A stretch of DNA of 64,000 bases from UBA5543 sp964464965 (GTDB lineage Bacteria > Bacteroidota > Bacteroidia > Chitinophagales > Chitinophagaceae). The notes under the pieces are model-generated. The model did not search any database, was not told where the DNA came from, and saw only the letters and a program-made list of their open reading frames with translations. This document shows, in pieces, positions 44,171 through 53,524 of this stretch; position 1 is the first letter of the stretch, and each line of letters starts with the position of its first letter. The stretch covers positions 1-64,000 of the forward strand of contig CAYXHM010000006.1 in assembly GCA_964464965.1 (NCBI GenBank), given 5' to 3'. Position numbers and translations under genes: made by a program.

Positions 44171-44202
44171 ACACGGATGCCCTGCGGAACATCCGCGCCA
44201 GT
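44171..44202 (-). repeat. Outer REP-like inverted repeat, right
   Basis: Inverted copy of 43458-43489, 31 of 32 bases identical. Confidence 0.8.
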
Positions 44203-44361
44203 AGGGATACTAGCTACATTGTTTTGCCCATCGTTTCGCTATAGCTTTCTTAATTTCTTTACTTTATTCTGGGGTGAGTTTGCTTGCCCGCGCCCTTTAA
44301 CCCCCCTAAGCATGAACGATCCTATGGGAGCATACTGATTCAGGAATGAAAACGTGTTTTT

Positions 44362-45069
44362 TTACAGCCCCAATGTTTTCAGGAATTCTTCTCTATAACT
44401 ACTTCCTATGGGTATTTCTGTTTTGGCTATGTACACACGGTTGCCTTCTATATGCCCTATTTTTGATTTGTTGACGATAAAAGAGCGGTGAACGCGGATG
44501 AACCTGCCCGCTGGCAGCAGTCCTTCAACATCAGTAAAGGTCATGGAAGGCACCAGTGTTTCCTGCACAGTTACTATTTTGGTGTAGTTGCCGCTGGCTT
44601 CGGCATACAGTATATCGTCAAACAATATCTTGTATATCCTGCTGCCGGTTTTTATGAAGCAATATTTTTCCGTTTCAGTATCCTCGCGGGGCCCGGTTTG
44701 GTTGCTGTTACTTATTTTCTCCACCGCTTTGTCCACCGCAATAATAAAACGCTCTAATGAAAAAGGTTTTAGCAGGTAGTCGGTAGCAGCAAGGTCGAAT
44801 GCATCAAGCGCATATTCCTTATAGGCTGTGGTAAATATAACCCGTGGCGGGTGCTTCATTGTTTTCAGGAAGGAGATGCCATCCATGACAGGCATGTTTA
44901 TGTCTAAAAAAAGGATATCTACCTTTTCTTCCTGTAAGAGCATTTTGGCCTCAATAGCATTGCCACATGTGCCTATTACTGTGAGGTAGGGCAGGTGTTT
45001 ACAATAGCCTTCAATTATTGCCCTTGATATGGGCTCATCGTCCACCACCAGGCAGTTTATGCTGTTCAT
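44362..45069 (-). CDS. LytTR-type response regulator
   Basis: 235 residues. Receiver domain with phosphorylation site Asp56 (LFLDINMPVMDG), Asp10/11 in VVDDEP, then a LytTR DNA-binding domain (about 130-235, GNYTKIVTVQET, PAGRFIRVHRSFIVNKSKI). Regulates gene expression on a signal from the adjacent kinase. ATG 45069 overlaps the kinase stop by four bases. The outer-membrane barrel gene on the other side of the kinase is a likely target. Confidence 0.92.
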   Translation of the reverse strand: MNSINCLVVDDEPISRAIIEGYCKHLPYLTVIGTCGNAIEAKMLLQEEKVDILFLDINMPVMDGISFLKTMKHPPRVIFTTAYKEYALDAFDLAATDYLLKPFSLERFIIAVDKAVEKISNSNQTGPREDTETEKYCFIKTGSRIYKILFDDILYAEASGNYTKIVTVQETLVPSMTFTDVEGLLPAGRFIRVHRSFIVNKSKIGHIEGNRVYIAKTEIPIGSSYREEFLKTLGL

Positions 45070-46103
45070 TTCAGTGCCTCCTTTTTTAGCTGCAGGGTTA
45101 CACAATAGGTATCGTTATCGTCCTTAATCTCCAGCCGGTATGCGCCGGGGTATAGTAGTTCCAGTCTTTTACGCACATTGTCCAGGCCAAAACCGCTGTT
45201 TTTGTCAAAGCTTTTTTCCTTCCTGCTGTGCGAATTTTTTACAGAAAAAAGTATCATATCATGCCATGTCTTCAGGCTGATATCTATGGCGATGTTTTTG
45301 TGGGCTGTGTTCCTGGAATGTTTAAAAGCATTCTCAATAAACACTATCAACAGCATTGGCGCGATGAGGGTTTTGTCGTCAGCAGGGGTATCAATATCAG
45401 CCGTTAAGGCCAGCCTGTCGCTGAGCCTTATTTTCTCGAATTCCATGTAATTCCTGATGTATTCCACCTCATCTTTCAGCGGCACAAATGTTTCACCGGT
45501 ACTGTACACCGAATACCGCAACAGGTCTGAAAGGCGCAGCAAGAGCGGCGGCAGCTTTTCATGCTGTGTAAGGGAAAGCCCGTACATATTGTTGAGCGTA
45601 TTAAACAGGAAGTGCGGGCTTAACTGCGATTGCAGCAGGCGCAGTTCCGTTTCGCTTCGCGCTGCAGAACTACGGGCCTCTGTAAGCTGTTTTTCTGCAA
45701 ACGCACGTACCGCCTTTATAAATATGCCAATGGCCACGCTCATGGTCAAAAATGGCAGCAGGTATAGCAGCATGTTGATGCCCCGCCCATCAAGCGGGTT
45801 GTCAGCATGTATAAAAAGCCAGCAAAAACAGGCCAGGATAAACACTACAAGGCCTGCCAGCAACCTGCGCGGCCTGAACAGGGTATGTGGTTTCCATACT
45901 TCGGCCAGATACCTTCCTGTAAATATGCCGGCGAAGAAACACATGGTAATGCCTGTAGATACAGCCTCATCGTCTGACACGGGCAGGTCGTCTATATACG
46001 TGTTGGTAGCCAGCCATACAGGAACAGACATGACGGCTGCAAAAAGGAAGTGCATCCTTTTCCCGAAAAATATCATTGGTTTATGTAGCCATGAACTGTT
46101 CAT
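45066..46103 (-). CDS. LytS-type sensor histidine kinase
   Basis: 345 residues. Four transmembrane segments in residues 15-130 (HFLFAAVMSVPVW, AGLVVFILACFCWLF, LLYLLPFLTMSVAIGIF), then the His_kinase domain with phospho-acceptor His164 in SQLSPHFLFNTLNNMYGL and ATPase N-box FIENAFKHSR and G-box SGFGLDNVRKRLELLYPG. No sensor domain beyond the membrane helices. First gene of a two-gene operon with the response regulator; diverges from the TonB-type barrel. Confidence 0.92.
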   Translation of the reverse strand: MNSSWLHKPMIFFGKRMHFLFAAVMSVPVWLATNTYIDDLPVSDDEAVSTGITMCFFAGIFTGRYLAEVWKPHTLFRPRRLLAGLVVFILACFCWLFIHADNPLDGRGINMLLYLLPFLTMSVAIGIFIKAVRAFAEKQLTEARSSAARSETELRLLQSQLSPHFLFNTLNNMYGLSLTQHEKLPPLLLRLSDLLRYSVYSTGETFVPLKDEVEYIRNYMEFEKIRLSDRLALTADIDTPADDKTLIAPMLLIVFIENAFKHSRNTAHKNIAIDISLKTWHDMILFSVKNSHSRKEKSFDKNSGFGLDNVRKRLELLYPGAYRLEIKDDNDTYCVTLQLKKEALK

Positions 46104-46292
46104 CCCGGTACAAATATGAACAACAAATTGATAATAATATACCGGGCGTGACTAATTAAGCCTTTGCCATGACGAACCCTGCATAATACATGCTGAACTG
46201 TTTTGAAACCGCGAAACAGCTTTCCGTCAGCAGTTGGGTATGTTATGTCCTGTTCATTTTTTAAAGCGGGCACCGGCTGCAATATTTGCGGC

Positions 46293-48458
46293 ATGAAAAG
46301 AATATTAATATTGATGTTGCTGGCAGCACCGGGCTTGCAGGCAATAGCACAAAAGAACGACAGTGCTATACGCAAGCCTACAGAGCTGCAGGAGGTTACC
46401 ATTACCGCAAAAGACCCGGTAGTAACACAGGAGGCAGACAAGATAATTTACAACTTGGAAGCAGACCCCCAGAGCAAGGTGAGCAGCCTGCTGGATATGA
46501 TGCGCAAGGTGCCCCAACTGTCTGTAGATGGCGAAGAAAACGTACTGCTGAACGGTAGTTCTTCTTATAAAATATTCATCAACGGGCGGCCGTCAGGATT
46601 GCTGGGAAGTAACCCTAAAGATGTATTGCGCAGTATGCCTGCATCTACTATAAAAAGCATAGAAGTAATAACTAACCCGCCTGCAAAATATGATGCAGAG
46701 GGCCTGGCGGGCATCATCAATATTGTTACTGTCAAGCAGACATATAATGGCTACCGGGGGGCGGCTAATGTAAAAAGTACCGGCCCGGCAGGAGGCCCGG
46801 GTGCAGGCGGCAGCTTTACTTTCAAACAGGGGCGGCTTGGCATGTCTGCATTAGCAGGCATCAATTGCTATAATTTGCCCGAAACCAGTGCAATGCTGGA
46901 ACGTACTACCGGTGGCTTTAACCCTACAGATTTGCAACAACGCACTACCAACAAGACACGCAGCTATACAGCCTATGCCGGATCAGAACTGAGCTACGAG
47001 CCCGATTCGCTTAACCTTATATCCGGCCAGTTCAACCTGCACAGCAGCCTTTCATCAGGACGCTCCACGCAGGCTTCTACACTTACAGATGCCCATAGGC
47101 TACAGCAATATTATCTTGAGCATAAGAATAACAAAAACAATTCAGGGCTGGATGCCGCTGTAAACTACCAGCGCGGCTTTAAGGCAAACAAAGAACAGGC
47201 ACTGACCTTATCGTACAGTTATATGAATGACCGTAATTCCCTGGATAATGACATCGTAATCTACAATGAGATAAATTACCCAAACCCGGACTACAGGCAA
47301 TACAATGCAACAGGCATTGCCGAACATGCAGGCCAGGTGGACTATGTACAGCCTGTAAATAACCTGGGTGTAGAAGGCGGAGCAAAAGGTATTTCCAGGA
47401 CCAACAAGAGCGACTTCCGCTATCTTAATTTAAATACATCTACGGGTGAATATGAAACGGACCATACGCGTTCCAATATTTTCAATAACAGGCAGGACAT
47501 ATTTTCGGTTTATAATAGTTATGCTTACCGGCGGGAAGGGTGGCAGGTGAAGGCTGGTGTAAGAGCAGAACAAACTATGATTAAAGGCAGCTACAGCCAG
47601 GGTGCAACTGCTATAAGGCATAAATACCTGAACCTGCTTCCGGCGTTTGTAGCCAACAGGAAACTAAATGATAACAGCAGTGTATCATTTTCCTATTCAA
47701 AAAGAATACAACGGCCATCAATTGAAGAAATGAACCCGTTTGCGGACCGCTCAAATCCGGATTTTGAGTGGAGTGGAAACCCGTACCTCCGGCCTATAAC
47801 TTCTAATGTTTACCAACTAAGCTACCTGGTGTCTGCCAGGGCAACTTTAAACATCTCTGCAGGTGGTATGTTCTTAAAAAATGTGTTCAGCGCTTTCTCC
47901 TTTTACGACCCTATAACAAATATCACCTATACACGGCAGGAAAACTACGGTAGGGGGAGGGTATTAAAAACCTATATTTCGCTGAATTATCCCATAAGTA
48001 CCAACTGCGACTTTACAATAAACAGTGATATAAGGCATGTGAAAATTGATGGGTCGGCAAATGGCAGAACCGTAAAAAGGTCCGGCGTTGACGTGCATAT
48101 CTATGCATCCTTTGCATATCGTTTTACCTGTGGGTGGCGTATTAATGCAGATGTTACAGCCAGGAAAGGCGGTTTGCTGCTGTCACCTTTAGGAAGAGTG
48201 AACGGGTTTGTTGCCACATCATTTAGTGTGAGCAAAGACATACATTCAAAATTTACAGTTTCCGCAGCAATCAGCAATCCTTTTACCAAATACAGGTATA
48301 TCAACCAAACAGTTACCGGCCCTGATTTTCTGCAGGAATCAAGTAACCAATCTTATTTCAGACGATTTACACTAAGCCTGAATTACCGCTTCGGTATGCT
48401 GAAAACCGAGCTTAAAAAAGCAAGGAAAGGCATCAGTAATGATGATATAGTGTCTTAA
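46293..48458 (+). CDS. Outer-membrane beta-barrel protein (TonB-receptor-like)
   Basis: 721 residues. Signal peptide MKRILILMLLAAPGLQAIA, a plug-like N-terminal part (LQEVTITAKDPVVTQEADKI, DMMRKVPQLSVDGEENVLLNG, KSIEVITNPPAKYDAEGLAGIINI; residues about 32-150), then barrel strands to the end (SLNYRFGM near the C-terminus). It fits the OMP_b-brl_3 family of Bacteroidota, related to TonB receptors but usually lacking the SusC-type carboxypeptidase-like domain. The ligand is unknown. ATG 46293 fits the signal peptide; the open frame reaches 46203. Divergent from the kinase pair, 189 bases apart. Confidence 0.88.
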   Translation: MKRILILMLLAAPGLQAIAQKNDSAIRKPTELQEVTITAKDPVVTQEADKIIYNLEADPQSKVSSLLDMMRKVPQLSVDGEENVLLNGSSSYKIFINGRPSGLLGSNPKDVLRSMPASTIKSIEVITNPPAKYDAEGLAGIINIVTVKQTYNGYRGAANVKSTGPAGGPGAGGSFTFKQGRLGMSALAGINCYNLPETSAMLERTTGGFNPTDLQQRTTNKTRSYTAYAGSELSYEPDSLNLISGQFNLHSSLSSGRSTQASTLTDAHRLQQYYLEHKNNKNNSGLDAAVNYQRGFKANKEQALTLSYSYMNDRNSLDNDIVIYNEINYPNPDYRQYNATGIAEHAGQVDYVQPVNNLGVEGGAKGISRTNKSDFRYLNLNTSTGEYETDHTRSNIFNNRQDIFSVYNSYAYRREGWQVKAGVRAEQTMIKGSYSQGATAIRHKYLNLLPAFVANRKLNDNSSVSFSYSKRIQRPSIEEMNPFADRSNPDFEWSGNPYLRPITSNVYQLSYLVSARATLNISAGGMFLKNVFSAFSFYDPITNITYTRQENYGRGRVLKTYISLNYPISTNCDFTINSDIRHVKIDGSANGRTVKRSGVDVHIYASFAYRFTCGWRINADVTARKGGLLLSPLGRVNGFVATSFSVSKDIHSKFTVSAAISNPFTKYRYINQTVTGPDFLQESSNQSYFRRFTLSLNYRFGMLKTELKKARKGISNDDIVS

Positions 48459-48464
48459 AAAAGC

Positions 48465-48490
48465 AAAAGACCCCCGGAAGAGGGCCTTTT
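48465..48490. terminator. Possible terminator between convergent genes
   Basis: Imperfect stem AAAAGACCC/GGGCCTTTT with one mismatch and a short T-run on each side; lies between the barrel gene and the AI-2E transporter. Confidence 0.45.
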
Positions 48491-48511
48491 GAATAAATGA
48501 ATTATAAACAA

Positions 48512-49621
48512 CTATTCTTTTTTGTTTGCCTTGTCCATATTTATCCTGAACATGCGGTTGGTTAAAGGGGAACGCGTGGGGCGCGTATCACCCAGCAGGT
48601 AGCCCCATTGTTTCAGGGCATCTGTCTTGTCAAAAACTATCTTCAGCACTGCCATGAGTGGTATGGATAAGAACATGCCTGCAACACCAGCTATTGTGCC
48701 ACCTATAACTATGCCTACTATACTGGCCAGTGCGTTTATTTTAACCCTGGAGCCTACAATTCGGGGCATGAGGATATTATTGTCCAGGAACTGAACAACT
48801 GCTATTGAGCCCAATACAACCCATATCTGCCACAGCTCCTGCGAGCTGGTAAGTGTGAGTATCACGCCTATGAGGTTACCAATCAAAGCGCCGACATAAG
48901 GTATCAGGTTAAGTATGGCAAAAGTAACCGCTATCAGCAATGCGTGTTTTATACCAAAAAGAAACAAGACACCACCCAATAAAACTGTCAGGTAGGCAAT
49001 CTGTATCATAAGCCCTACCAGGTAAAATTTTACGATTACCTCCGTTTCCACTACTGTTTCTTTTAGTTTTTTATGCTCAGATTCGTCAAACCATAAATAC
49101 ACAAAACGAAGTAATAATTTACGGTAGAACAGCATCAGGAATATATATATAGGCAGCAAGCCCAGGAATATAAAAATACCCGTGATGGACACAAGCGCCC
49201 CCTGCATAAAGCCTGCGATATTTTCTCCCGCTTTTGAAGCCTGTTTCTGTATCATGGCCAACTGTTCGCTCACTGTAAAATGCGTCCTGTTGCTTATCCA
49301 GCCACTCAGCTTGTTCCAGTGGTTGTTCAGGTTGTTTCTAATCGCATCAATATCACTTACGAAGGAGCCGACCTGCCAGGAAAGGAAAGCACCAATACCA
49401 ATAATGACCAGTGCAAATACAATGATGCATATTACAATAGCCAGTGCCTCCGGTACCCTATACTTCATGAGCCAGCGCAGCATGGGCAAAAGCAATAGCG
49501 AAATAAAGAAAGCAGTAAGCAGGGGCATTATTATACCCTGGCCCAGGGATATAATGGCTATGAGGGCGCACAGGCCTAAAATTTCTATAGACCGTCGTAC
49601 AGTAAGGGGCATGTTATTCAT
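48512..49621 (-). CDS. AI-2E family transporter
   Basis: 369 residues with about eight membrane segments (e.g. IEILGLCALIAIISLGQGIIMPLL, LAIVICIIVFALVIIGIGAFL, YLTVLLGGVLFLFGIKHALLIAV) and the family signature NLIPYVGALIGNLIGVILTL and FLDNNILMPRIVGSRVKINALA. Family members are permeases for autoinducer-2 or Na+/H+ antiporters; substrate here unknown. ATG 49621 or 49612; the upstream frame to 49684 lacks similarity. The gene behind it, csp, has its own terminator. Confidence 0.88.
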   Translation of the reverse strand: MNNMPLTVRRSIEILGLCALIAIISLGQGIIMPLLTAFFISLLLLPMLRWLMKYRVPEALAIVICIIVFALVIIGIGAFLSWQVGSFVSDIDAIRNNLNNHWNKLSGWISNRTHFTVSEQLAMIQKQASKAGENIAGFMQGALVSITGIFIFLGLLPIYIFLMLFYRKLLLRFVYLWFDESEHKKLKETVVETEVIVKFYLVGLMIQIAYLTVLLGGVLFLFGIKHALLIAVTFAILNLIPYVGALIGNLIGVILTLTSSQELWQIWVVLGSIAVVQFLDNNILMPRIVGSRVKINALASIVGIVIGGTIAGVAGMFLSIPLMAVLKIVFDKTDALKQWGYLLGDTRPTRSPLTNRMFRINMDKANKKE

Positions 49622-49684
49622 AAGATTGTGCTGGTAATGTTTAGTAACCCTAATATAACCAATATTGATGGCAAAAAGTTGCAA

Positions 49685-49716
49685 ACAAAAAAAAGCATAC
49701 CGGAGAGGTATGCTTT
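49685..49716 (-). terminator. Terminator after cold-shock gene
   Basis: Minus-strand stem AAAGCATACC/GGTATGCTTT followed by nine T; 22 bases after the csp stop. Confidence 0.9.
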
Positions 49717-49737
49717 AACGAATGCGGTATTGAATTA

Positions 49738-49932
49738 TTAGTTGATAACTTTTACGTTAACTGCGTTTAATCCTTTTTTACCTTCTTCAACATCAAACTG
49801 TACTTTATCGTTCTCGTAGATGTCACTCTTCAGGCCCGATACGTGTACGAAGATGTCTTTACCGCCATCAGCGGGGGTAATGAATCCAAATCCTTTAGAT
49901 TCATTGAAAAATTTTACTGTTCCTTCTTGCAT
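49738..49932 (-). CDS. Cold-shock protein (CspA family)
   Basis: 64 residues. Single-stranded-nucleic-acid-binding OB fold with RNP1 KGFGFITP (residues 13-20) and RNP2 DIFVHVS (about 25-31). RNA chaperone. Typical length. -7 box at 49958-49965 and terminator present, so it is a single-gene unit; leader of about 20 bases. Confidence 0.95.
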   Translation of the reverse strand: MQEGTVKFFNESKGFGFITPADGGKDIFVHVSGLKSDIYENDKVQFDVEEGKKGLNAVNVKVIN

Positions 49933-49957
49933 TTGTATTAAATTAAAATATAAGTGG

Positions 49958-49965
49958 CAAAGGTA
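49958..49965 (-). promoter_or_regulatory. Probable -7 element of the cold-shock gene
   Basis: Minus-strand TACCTTTG, consensus TAnnTTTG, 26 bases before the start codon. Confidence 0.5.
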
Positions 49966-50067
49966 GGTGTATCTGTTTGATATACCTAATAATTTTTTCT
50001 AATCCGGGAAATAATATTCAAAAAATACTGGCATTATGTTTGCGTTGTGCATTAAAAACCTCTTTAT

Positions 50068-50673
50068 ATGAAAAAGCCGCTGGTGATATTGCTGGCATTT
50101 TGCTGTGTCAACCTGCTTATGGTATTTATATATTCATGTAAAAAGACCAATACCAGCAGATGTGATACCGCTACATACTATATATGCACCAGGATGAATG
50201 ATATTGTGCTTACCCCACACCAGTTAAGCAATAATGTACGCTTAAACAGTGAGCAAGAGGTGGCAGCGACTAACCTGTACCTGCTGGCAGATTTTTCAGG
50301 AGAACATGTTACCTGCTTCAAACGCAGTTATACAAACCCATTCATAACTGCCGCTTATGCCTGTACGCCACCGGTGGCATATAAACACAAAGATGCAATT
50401 ACATCTATAAGCATTACCAGCGATGCTGATTTTGACGCTACGCACCCGGCAGGCACCTTGTTAAACGATTGTTTTGATATGCCCGAGCTTGAAACGCTCA
50501 ACGGATTGGGATATGAAAATGGCGGAACCAATCCCCGTATGTCTTCATACTTAAGTATTCCCCTGCAAAAGGCCCCGGCCGTGAAAGGTAAACATACCTT
50601 TACATTGCAGGTGAAAACGACCGGTGGCGATACGCATACCGCTACCTGCGTGCCGGTTGTACTGATTAAGTAG
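50068..50673 (+). CDS. Hypothetical lipoprotein (DUF5034-like)
   Basis: 201 residues. Signal MKKPLVILLAFCCVNLLMVFIYSC with Cys24 as lipobox. Contains several Cys, and the beta-rich mature part (YYICTRMNDIVLTP, FTLQVKTTGGDTHTATCVPVVL) fits DUF5034-type Bacteroidota proteins by pattern. Function unknown. Single gene, followed by the ABC permease. Confidence 0.6.
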   Translation: MKKPLVILLAFCCVNLLMVFIYSCKKTNTSRCDTATYYICTRMNDIVLTPHQLSNNVRLNSEQEVAATNLYLLADFSGEHVTCFKRSYTNPFITAAYACTPPVAYKHKDAITSISITSDADFDATHPAGTLLNDCFDMPELETLNGLGYENGGTNPRMSSYLSIPLQKAPAVKGKHTFTLQVKTTGGDTHTATCVPVVLIK

Positions 50674-50744
50674 CAGGCCAGGATAATAACTCTTATAATC
50701 TTTCCTGAAAACATCCATACGAAACATTAAATTTGCCCTACCGG

Positions 50745-52001
50745 ATGAACAACACAGGGCGGATTATATTTACCAGTATCGTACAGGCATTGCAGGAGTT
50801 GCGTGCCAACAAGCTGCGTACTTTCCTTTCTTTATTGGGTGTTACCATAGGCATCTTCTGTATCATAGCCGTTTTTACCGTGCTGGATAGTATGAAGAAT
50901 AACATCCGCACTGAAATTTCCAGCCTGGGCAGCGATGTGTTATATATAGGCCGATGGCCCTGGATGGATGAGGGTGGAGAATATAAATGGTGGGAGTTTT
51001 TGCGCAGGCGCAGCATGGGCCCGCAGGAGCTGAAAGCGGTGGAGCGCGATGTAAAGAACATAGAATTTGCCACGCTGATGTACCGGGATAACGGCCTGAC
51101 ATTGAAACATGCAGACCAGGAACTGGCCGGCATTACCGGATACGCTGTTACCAATTTCTTTGATAAAATACAGAATATAGATATTACGCTGGGGCGATAC
51201 CTTAGCCTGTCTGAAATAGATGGCGGTAATAATGCTGTTGTATTGGGTAGCGAGGTATATGAATCCCTGTTTCCGGGAGGGACAGACCCGATAGGAGAAA
51301 AGGTTATGTTTCATGGCCGTGGTTTTAATGTGGTAGGCGTTATGCGCAAGGCAGGTCAGAATATCTCCGGCATCAACCTGGACAATGGGGTAGTCTATCC
51401 CTATTATGCAGCTGCTGCTGTGGTAGATGTCACATCTTTTAATAACGACCCTACGCTGATAGTGAAAACAGGCAATAAGGTAAATGTAGAAGACGCCCAG
51501 CTGGAAGTAGAGGGCGCACTAAGGCGTATAAGAAAAGTAAGACCGGGAGAAAAGAATGACTTTGCAGTAAACAAGCTGAGCCAGATAACGGAACGACTGA
51601 ATGTAATGTTTGGTTCCATTAATGTGATTGGTGGGGTTATTGGTGCGTTTTCATTAATTGTCGGGGCATTCGGGATAGCCAACATCATGTTTGTAACAGT
51701 AAAAGAACGTACCAAGATCATAGGTTTGAAAAAAGCAGTAGGCGCACGGCAGAACAGTATCCTTACGGAGTTCCTGGTAGAGGCAGTAACACTATGTATA
51801 GCAGGCGGGCTTATCGGTATATTACTGGTATTGCTGCTGGCGCTGATACTTACTTATGCAGCAGATTTCCCCGTTACTTTAACGCTTTCAAATTTCTTAA
51901 TAGGTGTAGGTATTTCTGCTACGGTGGGTATATTGGCAGGGTTTATCCCCGCGCGTACAGCTTCGCGGCTGGATGCTGTTACAGCAATCCGTTCACACTA
52001 A
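50745..52001 (+). CDS. ABC transporter permease (MacB/FtsX type)
   Basis: 418 residues. One N-terminal membrane helix (LRTFLSLLGVTIGIFCIIAVFTVL), a periplasmic MacB-type domain with DVLYIGRWPWMDEGGEYKWW (about 60-80), then three C-terminal helices (VIGAFSLIVGAFGIANIMFVTV, LVEAVTLCIAGGLIGILLVLLLALIL, LSNFLIGVGISATVGILAGFIPA). Exports substrates or signals together with an ATPase that is not next to it. ATG 50745 preferred; TTG 50733 is an alternative. The -7 box TAAATTTG (50728-50735) is only nine bases before the ATG. Confidence 0.9.
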   Translation: MNNTGRIIFTSIVQALQELRANKLRTFLSLLGVTIGIFCIIAVFTVLDSMKNNIRTEISSLGSDVLYIGRWPWMDEGGEYKWWEFLRRRSMGPQELKAVERDVKNIEFATLMYRDNGLTLKHADQELAGITGYAVTNFFDKIQNIDITLGRYLSLSEIDGGNNAVVLGSEVYESLFPGGTDPIGEKVMFHGRGFNVVGVMRKAGQNISGINLDNGVVYPYYAAAAVVDVTSFNNDPTLIVKTGNKVNVEDAQLEVEGALRRIRKVRPGEKNDFAVNKLSQITERLNVMFGSINVIGGVIGAFSLIVGAFGIANIMFVTVKERTKIIGLKKAVGARQNSILTEFLVEAVTLCIAGGLIGILLVLLLALILTYAADFPVTLTLSNFLIGVGISATVGILAGFIPARTASRLDAVTAIRSH

Positions 52002-52013
52002 ACAATATGGAAT

Positions 52014-52514
52014 ATGGCGAAACAAAGCACCATTATACTAGATAAAGAACGCATCAATCATAAGCTGCAACGTATGGCTTATGAAATATGGGAGAACTAC
52101 AGCAAGGAAAAGAACATAACACTCATAGGTATATCCGGTGGTGGGGCTATTGTTGCGAAGAGCCTTGCCAGAAGACTGAAAGAGATAAGCCCGCTGCATG
52201 TTGATATGATAACGCTGCAGCTAAACAAGCGCAAACCATTGAGTGCTGCAATAAATATTGATGAAGACCTGACAGGCAAAGCAATAATACTGGTGGATGA
52301 TGTGGCCAATTCAGGCAAAACATTGCTGTACGCACTGTCGCCCATACTGCGGTATGAGCCCAAAAAGGTAATGATAGCTGTATTGGTTGACCGCAGGCAC
52401 AAATCATTTCCTATAACACCGGATATAGTAGGTTATAGCGTATCTACCACCCTGCAGGAGCATATTGAGGTAGAAACTGAAGGGGAGCATATTACAGCAG
52501 CGTACCTGCAATAA
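52014..52514 (+). CDS. Phosphoribosyltransferase family protein
   Basis: 166 residues. PRPP-binding signature IILVDDVANSGKTL at about residues 91-104, upstream IGISGGGAIVAKSLARRL. It resembles PyrR/uracil-type or hypoxanthine-type phosphoribosyltransferases, substrate not assignable. The gene begins 12 bases after the ABC permease stop and may be co-transcribed; the link is only by position. Confidence 0.82.
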   Translation: MAKQSTIILDKERINHKLQRMAYEIWENYSKEKNITLIGISGGGAIVAKSLARRLKEISPLHVDMITLQLNKRKPLSAAINIDEDLTGKAIILVDDVANSGKTLLYALSPILRYEPKKVMIAVLVDRRHKSFPITPDIVGYSVSTTLQEHIEVETEGEHITAAYLQ

Positions 52515-52550
52515 ATCATAATCTAAAAATATTTTAAAGAACAATAGTCA

Positions 52551-53501
52551 ATGCCCGTTACATTAGTTATACATGGTGGTGCCGGAAATATTACTCCAGC
52601 TATTATGACACCACAGGATGAGAAAGATTACGCAGCCGGTTTGCAAACTGCACTGGATGCAGGGTATGAAATACTGCACAAAGGCGGTGCTGCCATAGAT
52701 GCAGTGGTTGCCGCTATAACAGAGCTGGAAAACAACCCGCTGTTCAACGCAGGCAGGGGAGCGGTATTTACCAAAAAAGGGCTGAACGAAATGGATGCCG
52801 CACTGATGAATGGCAAAACGCTGGAAGCGGGCGCTATAGCAGGTGTACGCAATATTAAGAACCCTATTTTACTGGCCAGGGAAGTAATGCTGCATTCCGG
52901 CCACGTTTTTTTAAGTGGCAGCGGCGCCAGTGAGTTTGCCATATCAAGAGGTATGGAGCAGGTGCCCGACAGTTATTTTTTCAACAAACTGCGGTACGAC
53001 CAATGGGTGGAGATACGCGACAGCGATTTTTACCAGTTAGACCATAAAGCCGATAACCTGAAAGGCGCACCAAACCCTGACCATAAATTTGGTACAGTAG
53101 GCGCTGTAGCCTGCGATGCTGAGGGGAACCTGGCTGCCGGTACATCTACAGGTGGTATGACCAACAAAAGATTTGGCCGTATAGGTGACAGCCCTGTAAT
53201 AGGTGCCGGTACCTATGCTAATAATGCCACCTGCGCAATCAGTTGCACAGGCCATGGTGAGCCTTTTCTCAGGGCATGTGTCGCGCATGATGTCAGTTGC
53301 CTGATGGAGTACAAAGGATTATCACTGCGGGAAGCCTGTGATACCGTGATAAAAGATAAACTGGTCAAGCTTGGCGGTGAAGGCGGTATGATAGCGGTGG
53401 ATGCAAAAGGTAATGGTTTGTTCAGCTTTAATTCTGCCGGCATGTACCGAGCCTTGCGCAATAGTGAGGGCAGGAATGAAGTAGCATATTACGGAGCATA
53501 A
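52551..53501 (+). CDS. Isoaspartyl peptidase/L-asparaginase (type 2, Ntn hydrolase)
   Basis: 316 residues. Removes beta-aspartyl residues from damaged peptides and can hydrolyse asparagine. Autoproteolysis site: Thr182 in HKFGTVGAVACD, then AAGTSTGGMTNKRFGRIGDSPVIGAGTYAN. N-terminal VIHGGAGNI and AIDAVVAAITELENNPLFNAGRGAVF are family features. Cytoplasmic, no signal peptide. Starts 36 bases after the phosphoribosyltransferase. Confidence 0.93.
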   Translation: MPVTLVIHGGAGNITPAIMTPQDEKDYAAGLQTALDAGYEILHKGGAAIDAVVAAITELENNPLFNAGRGAVFTKKGLNEMDAALMNGKTLEAGAIAGVRNIKNPILLAREVMLHSGHVFLSGSGASEFAISRGMEQVPDSYFFNKLRYDQWVEIRDSDFYQLDHKADNLKGAPNPDHKFGTVGAVACDAEGNLAAGTSTGGMTNKRFGRIGDSPVIGAGTYANNATCAISCTGHGEPFLRACVAHDVSCLMEYKGLSLREACDTVIKDKLVKLGGEGGMIAVDAKGNGLFSFNSAGMYRALRNSEGRNEVAYYGA

Positions 53502-53524
53502 TACACAATCATCAAATTATTATC

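Larger units (their letters stand above)
43458..44202. mobile_element. RAYT unit: transposase between inverted hairpin pairs
   Basis: An outer 32-base repeat at 43458-43489 (ACTGGCGCGGATG ...) recurs inverted at 44171-44202 with one mismatch in 32 bases; an inner 22-base repeat at 43502-43523 (CCGGTTTGAAACCGG ...) recurs inverted at 44137-44158 with four mismatches. Each outer repeat folds into a CGGATG/CATCCG hairpin and each inner one into CCGGT/ACCGG. They enclose a tyrosine transposase gene. This is the architecture of a REP/RAYT unit. Confidence 0.8.

Noticed and set aside
45457..46119. 220-residue plus-strand open frame
   Set aside because: Antisense to the histidine kinase, Ser-rich with no motif.
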